Source: Bacteroidota bacterium
Lineage (GTDB): Bacteria; Bacteroidota; Ignavibacteria; SZUA-365
DNA length: 5,077 nucleotides
Assembly (NCBI GenBank): GCA_018224345.1
Contig: JAGTUW010000262.1
Location: forward strand, 1 to 5,077
Direction: 5' to 3'
Shown here: one piece after another, positions 1 through 5,077 of the stretch
Layout: every line of letters starts with the position of its first letter
Position numbering within the stretch: position 1 is the first letter of the stretch
Position numbers and translations under genes: made by a program
Notes under the pieces: model-generated
Database searches by the model: none
Told to the model about the DNA's origin: nothing
What the model saw: the letters and a program-made list of their open reading frames with translations, nothing else

Positions 1-1733
1 AAACGGGAACGCTGACCGAAAATGCCATGACGGTCACGCGCATTGTCGCGGGAACACGGCACTATGAAGTCAGCGGAACGGGCTACAGCGGCGACGGAGT
101 GATTACGGGCGAAGACGGCCCACTCACCGATATACAGCATGATTCCCCGCTCGGCAGAACACTGCTCATCGGTGCAATCTGTACTGAATCCCGACTTGTC
201 GAACGTGACGGCGAGACAAACCTCGTCGGAGATCCGACCGAGGGGGCTTTGCTCGCCTCCGCACGCAAGGCAGGAATAAAGATGGAAACGCTTTCGACCC
301 GGTATCCGGTCGAGGATCTCCGTCCTTTTGAATCTGAATTGCAGTACATGGCAATCACTACGCGCGTCGGAGAACGGCAGGTCCTCATGGTCAAGGGATC
401 GGTTGAAAAAATACTTGCCATGTCCGACCGCATGCTCACCGGGGAAGGGGAACAACCGATCGACGTGGAAGCTGTGCTTGAGACAGTCGACACCCTCTCG
501 GCCAGAGCCCTGCGTGTGATTGCATTCTGCGAGCGAGAACTTGAGGACGGGGAATCGCTGCACGATGAAAAAAGCTATCGGAATTGCATCCTGACCGGTG
601 TGCAGGGGATGTACGATCCACCGCGGGAAACTGCGAAACAGGCCATCGACGCCTGCAGAAAAGCCGGGATCAAAGTGATCATGATTACCGGCGATCACCC
701 GGAGACTGCGCGCGCCATCGCGGAGGAATTGCGACTGGGTGACGAGGGGACGAATGTGCTGACAGGAGCGGAAGTCGAGGAGATGGATGACCGTCATCTG
801 CGGGGACTCAGTGACGTCACCGAGGTGTACGCCCGGGTTTCGCCCACACACAAGCTGCGAATTGTCAGGGAGTTGCGAAACCGGGGACATATCGTCACGA
901 TGACCGGTGACGGTGTCAACGACGCGCCGGCGCTGAAGGCGGCGGACATCGGCGTAGCAATGGGCGCCGGGACGGACGTCGCCAAGGAAGCGTCGAGTAT
1001 GGTTGTGCTCGACAACAGTTTCGCGAGTATCGCTTCGGCTGTGCGTTATGGTCGCGTGATTTTCGACAATCTCCGGCATATCATTCTGTTCGTGCTCAGT
1101 ACCAGCTTCGGCGGTGTGCTCACCATCGCGGCCAGCATATTCGCCGGCATGCCCCTGCCGCTGTTGCCCGCACAACTGCTGTGGATCAATCTCGTCACCG
1201 ACGGGATTTCCACTTTCCCGCTCGCCTATGAGAAAGAACATGGCGATGTCATGACGCGTCCACCTCGTCCTGTCGATGCAGGTCTCGTACCCAAGGATAT
1301 GCTCATCACCATTCTTTTCGCGGGCATCGTCATGATGCTCGGCACACTGGGTGTATACAAATGGGCGATGCTCGCATACGGATACGATGTACTCGTCGAA
1401 GAATTGCAGGGGTTTCCCCTGGAGAAAGCACGCAGCATGGCCTTTGTCACGCTGGCGCTGTTCCAGATCTGGAACGTACACAACTCCCGTTCCATTAACG
1501 CATCGCTGTTTCAGATCGGATTGTTCAGCAACCGGCCCCTGCTGCTGATTATGTTCGTTTCCCTTTCATTGCAGGTCGCGGCGATTCATCTTCCCATCCT
1601 CAACACGCTGTTGCGCACCGTCCCGTTGACCCCGAACGAATGGCTGATATGCGCAGCGACCTCCCTGAGCATCGTACTGCTGATAGAAATCAAGAAACTG
1701 CTCCGACGACAATGGAGTGCGCAGACCGACTGA
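1..1733 (+). CDS. P2-type (calcium-ATPase-like) cation-transporting P-type ATPase, C-terminal part
   Basis: This is an inner-membrane pump that couples ATP hydrolysis to cation export. The gene runs off the left edge. The frame is open from base 1 and its first codons read KTGTLTEN, the phosphorylation motif whose Asp lies just outside, so the ATG at 27 is internal. Numbering from that Met, the N domain has GDPTEGAL (69-76) and KGSVE (123-127, usually KGAPE). The P domain has GMYDPPR (194-200), ITGDHPETA (220-228) and TGDGVNDAPAL (293-303). Six membrane segments follow: M5 about 345-373, M6 about 380-398 with NLVTDG (388-393), then M7 to M10 ending near 556. M1-M4 and the actuator domain are missing from view. 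Aligned without gaps to SERCA, M5 has Ser360 and Gly363 where SERCA has Asn768 and Glu771, and M8 has Gln480 for Glu908. A P2 pump is near certain; calcium as the ion is uncertain. It converges with the gene at 1838-3502. Confidence 0.93.
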   Translation, partial: TGTLTENAMTVTRIVAGTRHYEVSGTGYSGDGVITGEDGPLTDIQHDSPLGRTLLIGAICTESRLVERDGETNLVGDPTEGALLASARKAGIKMETLSTRYPVEDLRPFESELQYMAITTRVGERQVLMVKGSVEKILAMSDRMLTGEGEQPIDVEAVLETVDTLSARALRVIAFCERELEDGESLHDEKSYRNCILTGVQGMYDPPRETAKQAIDACRKAGIKVIMITGDHPETARAIAEELRLGDEGTNVLTGAEVEEMDDRHLRGLSDVTEVYARVSPTHKLRIVRELRNRGHIVTMTGDGVNDAPALKAADIGVAMGAGTDVAKEASSMVVLDNSFASIASAVRYGRVIFDNLRHIILFVLSTSFGGVLTIAASIFAGMPLPLLPAQLLWINLVTDGISTFPLAYEKEHGDVMTRPPRPVDAGLVPKDMLITILFAGIVMMLGTLGVYKWAMLAYGYDVLVEELQGFPLEKARSMAFVTLALFQIWNVHNSRSINASLFQIGLFSNRPLLLIMFVSLSLQVAAIHLPILNTLLRTVPLTPNEWLICAATSLSIVLLIEIKKLLRRQWSAQTD

Positions 1734-1751
1734 CGGTGCAGGCAACTGAGT

Positions 1752-1799
1752 GTGAAAAACCACCCCGTCGAAGCGCAGCGAGGCGGGGTGGTTTCTCAC
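1752..1799. terminator. Rho-independent terminator hairpin between convergent genes
   Basis: Two 16-base arms (1752-1767 and 1784-1799) pair around a 16-base loop, with GC-rich inner parts (ACCACCCCG against CGGGGTGGT). Read on the minus strand, all 16 pairs form, one of them a G-U wobble, and the 3' arm ends in five Ts, as in an intrinsic terminator. Read on the plus strand, the same position is an A-C mismatch and the T run is only three. It therefore best serves the secreted-protein gene (stop at 1838-1840), and may also stop plus-strand transcripts of the ATPase that ends at 1733. It overlaps copy 1 of the dispersed repeat. Confidence 0.75.
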
Positions 1800-1818
1800 G
1801 TTCTGTGGTTTCTCACAG
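1763..1818 (+). repeat. Dispersed palindromic repeat, copy 1
   Basis: The core reads CCCCGT, then a loop containing AGCGCAGCG, then GCGGGGTGGT. From GCGGGG onward (1783-1818), 28 of 36 bases match copy 2 (3687-3722) without a gap, so the similarity goes beyond a shared hairpin. A 12-base direct repeat GTGGTTTCTCAC occurs at 1788-1799 and again at 1805-1816. This copy has the longest palindrome of the three because its left arm extends back to 1752. Confidence 0.7.
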
Positions 1819-1837
1819 ATTGCCACCATTGTTCTGT

Positions 1838-3502
1838 TTACCGCAGCAGCAGCATGCTCCGCGACACAGTAACGCCCCCGGTTTCCACGATACAATGATA
1901 TACTCCCGTCCAGAGGCCCGTAGCGTCCAACGACAGATGATGTGTGCCCGCCGGGAGTACGTCATCGTACAGGACAATAACACTCTCACCGCAGGTATTA
2001 TATATTCGCACGCGTACGTGACCTTTTCGTTCGACCGTCACCGGAATCGTCGTTGCGGGATAGAAGGGATTCGGATAATTCGGTAATACCGCCACCGTAT
2101 GTTGTGCAGCTGCAGGTGTTGGTGATGAAAGGGACAGATCCCGTACCCGATACAGTCCGCTCTGGTATACATCCGTGCTCCGTTCCTTACGATGCGCAAT
2201 CCATAGTGATCCTTCACTGTCCACTTTCCAATCCAGCACTTCACCCCACCATGTATCGGGAACAAAGAGCTGCCGCCTTACAGGCGTGGAAGATGTGACA
2301 TTCGGGATGAGATCGAGCTGCCCCGCTCCTGTCTGATGGATGATGCATTTCACATGTCCATCCACACCGGAGAATGCCCTCCATCCCACTATCGAAGCGG
2401 TTCCGCCGACAGAGTGTATCGAATCGAATAATCTTTCTTTCTCAAGCGCTGACCAGACGAGATCCTCCCCTTCGGCCATTCTCCAGAGAAGAATCGTCCG
2501 CCCGTCATGATCGTTGAGCAGATACATGCTCCGGTCGTTCCCGGCTGCGGGTGCCGCACTGCGTTGGACATCGGCATCCTTTGTGCAATGGTACACCACA
2601 ACCGAGTCGATACGATCCAGGAGAATTGTAAGACTGTTATCAGTATTGGCGTGGACCTGCAACGCAGGGGTCAACCAGCCGGGGAGGGACAGACCATCAT
2701 CTACCACGGTATCTCCCCCGCCCGGAGTGGTGAGCGCTGCGAGACGCAAGCCGAAGGGTTCTTTCGTTGCGGAGTGCTCTGCCGTACGGTACAGGACAAA
2801 GACACTCCCATCCGCACGTTCGGCAAGCACAGGAGAATACCCCGAACCCACTGACCAGGATATTTCCATCCTCCCATCCGATGATATCCGTGCCACGTGA
2901 ATTTCCGCCTGATAATGTTTGTCCCAATATTCCGGCAGATGATTCATCGACGTCACTGCTTCCCAGGCCATCCATGACGTACCGGATGATGTCCGGAGCA
3001 GGACCGGATTCTTTGCGGAGCTGAATTCTGCAATGAGACGGTATGTCGTATCCCTGAAATGTTCCAGTCTCAACGGGCCGATCTTGCTGTAATCGGAACC
3101 TGTGCATACGCTGCCCCAGGAAGAGCTCGAAGTGGCCAGCAACGCCGCTGCACTGCCCGAACCACCGAGGGCATATTCAAAATCCCTGCCGGAGTTGTAT
3201 AGAAGTGCATGCAGAAACCAACCGATCGAAGGCATAACCCTGACGCGCAGCAGGCCGTCACCATCGACCAGGTGCACGGTCAGGTCCCTCCATCCGTGCT
3301 CAATGGTCTCCCGCGTAGGGAGCCACTCCAGGTAGACGCTGTCATCTATGGCTATGCAGACCATACCGGCCGGCGTTTCCTGTAATTTCACAGCGCTGTG
3401 CCTGTTTCCTGTGTACCGTTCCGGCAGCCACCAGTGTTCGATTGTCTGTGCTGAGGAATCGATAAATGGAATCAACAGCAGGAAGAAAAATACTGTTTTC
3501 AT
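1838..3502 (-). CDS. Secreted protein of unknown function with T9SS type A C-terminal sorting domain
   Basis: This complete gene encodes 554 residues. Residues 1-18 look like a Sec signal peptide: Lys2, a hydrophobic run (4-14), and likely cleavage after SSA at residue 18, with no lipobox Cys. Residues 473-554 form a type A sorting domain of the T9SS. It opens with LPNYPNPFYP, contains VRVRIYNTCGE and ATGLWTGVYHC, and ends SMLLLR. Such domains direct passage across the outer membrane and are then usually cleaved. A Ser/Pro/Ala-rich linker (456-468) precedes it. The body has no motif I recognise. It is rich in Trp and short beta strands, with recurring segments such as DGSVFVLYR (231-239), DGRTILLWR (333-341) and EGSLWIAHR (430-438), which suggests a beta-propeller-like fold (inference). 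The start is supported by the signal peptide and a nearby GAGGG. No catalytic residues can be named, and neither flanking pump explains its role. Confidence 0.9.
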   Translation of the reverse strand: MKTVFFFLLLIPFIDSSAQTIEHWWLPERYTGNRHSAVKLQETPAGMVCIAIDDSVYLEWLPTRETIEHGWRDLTVHLVDGDGLLRVRVMPSIGWFLHALLYNSGRDFEYALGGSGSAAALLATSSSSWGSVCTGSDYSKIGPLRLEHFRDTTYRLIAEFSSAKNPVLLRTSSGTSWMAWEAVTSMNHLPEYWDKHYQAEIHVARISSDGRMEISWSVGSGYSPVLAERADGSVFVLYRTAEHSATKEPFGLRLAALTTPGGGDTVVDDGLSLPGWLTPALQVHANTDNSLTILLDRIDSVVVYHCTKDADVQRSAAPAAGNDRSMYLLNDHDGRTILLWRMAEGEDLVWSALEKERLFDSIHSVGGTASIVGWRAFSGVDGHVKCIIHQTGAGQLDLIPNVTSSTPVRRQLFVPDTWWGEVLDWKVDSEGSLWIAHRKERSTDVYQSGLYRVRDLSLSSPTPAAAQHTVAVLPNYPNPFYPATTIPVTVERKGHVRVRIYNTCGESVIVLYDDVLPAGTHHLSLDATGLWTGVYHCIVETGGVTVSRSMLLLR

Positions 3503-3506
3503 TTCG

Positions 3507-3511
3507 CCCTC
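3507..3511 (-). promoter_or_regulatory. Possible ribosome binding site of the secreted-protein gene
   Basis: On the minus strand GAGGG lies four bases (CGAA) before the ATG at 3502-3500. The spacing is shorter than ideal and the match is partial, but it agrees with the start that gives an intact signal peptide. Bacteroidota-type genomes often use weak Shine-Dalgarno sites, so this is only supporting evidence. Confidence 0.35.
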
Positions 3512-3640
3512 ATTCTTTGTAAAGCAAGATAATGACTCGTTGTGAATATACCGTCATCAGAGAAACACCGATTGTGTTATCCCTGCTTACTCCAGAGACA
3601 CATGAGACGGTGAAAAGTCCCATTACCCATTCCGAAAATG

Positions 3641-3668
3641 TTCGCTTGCCCTGGAGCTTCGCTTGCCC
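3641..3668. repeat. 11-base direct repeat TTCGCTTGCCC, two copies
   Basis: The 11-mer TTCGCTTGCCC occurs at 3641-3651 and again at 3658-3668, a period of 17 bases, and the second copy runs into the left arm of dispersed repeat copy 2. The 12-base direct repeat in copy 1 also has a 17-base period, which may be chance. The role is unknown. Confidence 0.55.
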
Positions 3669-3722
3669 CGCCGTAGCGCAGCGAAAGCGGGGTGGTGTTT
3701 CACGTGCCGTGCTTTCTCCCGT
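3666..3722 (+). repeat. Dispersed palindromic repeat, copy 2
   Basis: CCCCGC (3666-3671) and GCGGGG (3687-3692) form a 6-bp stem around a 15-base loop containing AGCGCAGCG, followed by TGGTGTTTCACG. The stem and loop lengths equal those of copy 3, and the right flank matches copy 1 over 36 bases with eight differences. This copy is not next to any gene end. Confidence 0.7.
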
Positions 3723-3779
3723 TTCGTTTCTCCTATTCAGGCCTGCTGGGTCGACATAGACGCACGGCGCGAGTCTTTC

Positions 3780-3818
3780 GATTGCAGATTGCGGATTGTA
3801 CCGATTTCGGATTTCGGA
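3780..3818. repeat. Degenerate 7-mer tandem array (GATTGCR / GATTTCG)
   Basis: Five heptamers can be read: GATTGCA (3780), GATTGCG (3787), GATTGTA (3794), then a 2-base CC interruption, then GATTTCG (3803) and GATTTCG (3810), ending in GA. Heptameric tandem repeats of this general kind are known in intergenic DNA of several bacterial phyla, such as the STRR sequences of cyanobacteria. No function can be assigned. Confidence 0.7.
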
Positions 3819-3835
3819 GTGCGAGAAACCACCCC
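3819..3835 (-). repeat. Inverted fragment of the dispersed repeat arm
   Basis: GTGCGAGAAACCACCCC is the reverse complement of the GGGGTGGTTTCTCAC arm of copy 1 apart from two extra bases (CG) after GTG. It faces opposite to the three main copies and has no loop or partner arm next to it, so it looks like a partial copy. Confidence 0.5.
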
Positions 3836-3865
3836 TCCGTTGGTAACCCTCTGGATTCAACGAAT

Positions 3866-3885
3866 GGCGGACAGGAATGTCCGCC
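3866..3885. repeat. Perfect 8-bp hairpin with GGAA loop
   Basis: GGCGGACA (3866-3873) pairs perfectly with TGTCCGCC (3878-3885) around the tetraloop GGAA, which fits the stable GNRA class if transcribed on the plus strand. No T run follows, so it is a poor terminator. It sits among other repeats and may be a short dispersed palindrome. Confidence 0.65.
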
Positions 3886-3900
3886 CTCCGTTAAAGAAGC

Positions 3901-3923
3901 CTCTGTGAACTCCGTGCTCTCTG
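3901..3923. repeat. Second degenerate 7-mer array (CTCYGTG-like)
   Basis: CTCTGTG (3901-3907), a 2-base AA spacer, CTCCGTG (3910-3916) and CTCTCTG (3917-3923) form three related heptamers. The design, 7-mers with one 2-base interruption, matches the array at 3780-3818 although the sequence differs. It is short, so chance is not excluded. Confidence 0.45.
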
Positions 3924-3929
3924 CCTGTG

Positions 3930-3975
3930 CCCCGCAGGAGCGAAGCGGAAGCGGGGTGGTGCCATTCTTTCTCGC
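3930..3975 (+). repeat. Dispersed palindromic repeat, copy 3, possible copA terminator
   Basis: CCCCGC (3930-3935) and GCGGGG (3951-3956) enclose a 15-base loop with AGCGAAGCGGAA. The right flank TGCCATTCTTTCTCGC resembles copy 2 if nine bases (TGTTTCACG, 3696-3704) are taken as deleted. It ends three bases from the copA stop codon (minus strand, 3981-3979), so the hairpin could end copA transcripts. The stem is only 6 bp and no T run follows on the minus strand, so terminator function is weakly supported. Confidence 0.55.
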
Positions 3976-3978
3976 ATT

Positions 3979-5077
3979 TCACTCCCGGTATCTTCGTCGC
4001 AGCAGCAGCGCGTTGCCCACGACGCTCACCGAGCTGAAGGCCATGGCCGCGGCGGCAATCATCGGACTGAGCAGCCCCAGGGCGGCGAGTGGAATGCCGA
4101 TAACATTGTAAATAAATGCCCAGAACAGATTCTGCCTGATCTTGGCCAGCGTCGCGACGGAGAGTCCGATGGCCTCGACCACGCCGTGAACATCGCCGCG
4201 CATGAGCGTGATGTCAGCAGTTTCCATCGCGATATCCGTACCCCCGCCCATGGCGATACTGACATCGGCCTGTGCCAGGGCCGGGGCGTCGTTGATACCG
4301 TCACCGACCATGGCCACGACAACGCCGCTCTCCTGGACGCGACGGACATGCCCGGCTTTCTCGTCGGGTCGCACACCGGCAATAACTTCCTCTATCCCCG
4401 CCGCCCTTGCGATCGGGAGCGCCGCTTCCCGGGTGTCGCCCGTCAGCATGACGACGTCAATACCCTGACGCCGCAGCGTTGCAATCGCTTCCGCCGCATC
4501 GGCGCGCAGGGCGTCGGCAAGAGCAACCGAGCCGGCATACCTGCCGTTGAGCGCGATATGCAACACGGTCCGCCCGGGTTCTGCAAATTCCACAGGGAAA
4601 TCCGCCGGCAACTGTACGGCCCAGGAAGCCATCAGCGCCCGGTTTCCGACCAGCACCGCATCACCTGCGACATAGGCCAGAACACCGGCGCCGGGTTCGT
4701 ATTGAAAGGATTCGGGTGCGCGGGTCTCTATTCCCTCATCATGAACATGGCGCAACAACGCACGGCCGAGCGGGTGCTCCGACGGACGCTCGGCGGAGGC
4801 GGCAAGCGAAAGCAACATCGCCTCGTCAGCAGGCAGGTCTTCTCCCTGTGCGAGATGCGTGGCAACGACCACCGGACGACCTTCGGTCACCGTCCCGGTT
4901 TTGTCGAGCAGCACCGCACGGATATTGCGTGCGCGTTCAAGACTCTCCGCGTTCCTGATCAGTATCCCCCGTTCCGCGCCCACGCCCACACCAACCATGA
5001 TGGCGGCGGGGGTCGCGAGTCCGAGCGCACAGGGACAGGCGATGATGAGGACAGCGATGACATGCAACATGCTTTCC
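3979..5077 (-). CDS. copA: Copper-exporting P1B-type ATPase (CopA family), C-terminal part
   Basis: This inner-membrane pump exports Cu(I) from the cytoplasm using ATP. The frame stays open to the right edge (codons for Glu-Ser precede the Met at 5070), so the N-terminal metal-binding domain(s), M1 to M5 and the actuator domain lie outside. Numbered from that Met, M6 carries the metal-binding CPC (12-14, in ACPCALGLATP). Asp56 of DKTGTVTEG is the phosphorylated residue. SEHPLG (97-102) holds the His-Pro pair typical of P1B pumps, and GAGV (127-130) helps bind ATP. TGD (210-212) and VGDGINDAPAL (255-265) complete the P domain. M7 has Asn314 and Tyr321-Asn322; M8 has MAFSS (343-347). CPC plus YN plus MxxSS is the signature of the Cu(I) subgroup P1B-1, not of zinc/cadmium pumps. 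All visible key residues are intact. No copper regulator or chaperone is in view; they could lie beyond the right edge. Confidence 0.95.
   Translation of the reverse strand, partial: ESMLHVIAVLIIACPCALGLATPAAIMVGVGVGAERGILIRNAESLERARNIRAVLLDKTGTVTEGRPVVVATHLAQGEDLPADEAMLLSLAASAERPSEHPLGRALLRHVHDEGIETRAPESFQYEPGAGVLAYVAGDAVLVGNRALMASWAVQLPADFPVEFAEPGRTVLHIALNGRYAGSVALADALRADAAEAIATLRRQGIDVVMLTGDTREAALPIARAAGIEEVIAGVRPDEKAGHVRRVQESGVVVAMVGDGINDAPALAQADVSIAMGGGTDIAMETADITLMRGDVHGVVEAIGLSVATLAKIRQNLFWAFIYNVIGIPLAALGLLSPMIAAAAMAFSSVSVVGNALLLRRRYRE

Larger units (their letters stand above)
3503..3978. other. 476-bp gene-free interval made of small repeats
   Basis: I see no credible gene here. The open frames that cross it are short, run through the repeats and resemble no protein I recognise. 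From the copA side it contains repeat copy 3 (3930-3975), a degenerate 7-mer array (3901-3923), a perfect hairpin (3866-3885), an inverted arm fragment (3819-3835), a second 7-mer array (3780-3818), repeat copy 2 (3666-3722) and an 11-base direct repeat (3641-3668). The part at 3503-3640, upstream of the secreted-protein gene, has no repeat I can see and should contain that gene's promoter, though I find no convincing one. Two 9-base copies of CCCTCCGTT (3833-3841 and 3884-3892) lie 51 bases apart. Confidence 0.75.

Noticed and set aside
27..29. ATG at 27 as the start of the P2 ATPase
   Set aside because: The frame is open upstream to base 1 and encodes the KTGTLTEN phosphorylation motif, so the true start is outside the window.
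794..1015. Minus-strand reading frames opposite the P2 ATPase
   Set aside because: They mirror the conserved P domain on the other strand and show no independent protein features.
3545..3550. TATATT on the minus strand as a -10 box 42 bases before the secreted-protein gene
   Set aside because: No -35-like hexamer lies at suitable spacing, and the Bacteroidota -7 pattern TAnnTTTG is also absent.
3510..3860. 116-residue minus-strand reading frame in the long interval
   Set aside because: It passes through the dispersed repeat and the heptamer array, has no recognisable domain, and is best explained as chance.
3780..3923. CRISPR array
   Set aside because: The repeats are 7-mers without unique spacers of 25-45 bases, and no cas gene is in view.
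3503..3978. Insertion sequence or tRNA gene
   Set aside because: No transposase frame, paired terminal repeats with target duplication, or cloverleaf-like sequence could be found.
3692..4111. 139-residue plus-strand reading frame overlapping the end of copA
   Set aside because: It begins in a repeat and ends antisense to conserved copA coding sequence; it looks like a shadow frame.
5068..5070. ATG at 5070 as the start of copA
   Set aside because: It lies inside membrane segment M6 just before CPC. The frame continues to the edge, and a CopA without M1-M5 and the actuator domain would not work.

Overview
The window holds three protein genes and one long gene-free interval. It most likely comes from the Bacteroidota/Ignavibacteriota side of the FCB group. 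The basis is the middle gene, which encodes an exported protein ending in a YPNPF-type type IX secretion (T9SS) sorting domain. That domain type is common in Ignavibacteria, Kapabacteria, Rhodothermia and relatives. The DNA is moderately GC-rich, which would suit one of the GC-richer lineages, but I cannot name a genus.

Layout. Positions 1-1733 (+) carry the C-terminal part of a P2-type cation-pumping ATPase; the window opens inside its phosphorylation motif. Positions 1838-3502 (-) carry a complete 554-residue secreted protein of unknown function with a Sec signal peptide and a T9SS C-terminal domain. Positions 3979-5077 (-) carry the C-terminal part of a CopA-like P1B copper-exporting ATPase, cut by the right edge just upstream of its CPC motif. 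The first two genes converge on a strong hairpin at 1752-1799. The last two genes point the same way but are separated by 476 bp (3503-3978).

The non-coding DNA is the most structured part. A short palindromic element occurs three times in the same orientation: between the convergent genes, in the middle of the long interval, and directly behind copA. A fragment of its arm also lies inverted at about 3819-3835. The interval also holds two small tandem arrays of degenerate 7-mers and a perfect 8-bp hairpin. It looks like an accumulation of small dispersed repeats, not a decayed gene.

Function. Both pumps are inner-membrane ion exporters, one for copper and one P2-type pump whose ion is uncertain. 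In the P2 pump several residues of SERCA calcium site I are replaced while the M6 residues are kept. The secreted protein has no visible functional link to the pumps. I see no clearly new multi-gene system here; the best leads are the repeat family, the altered ion site and the uncharacterised T9SS cargo.
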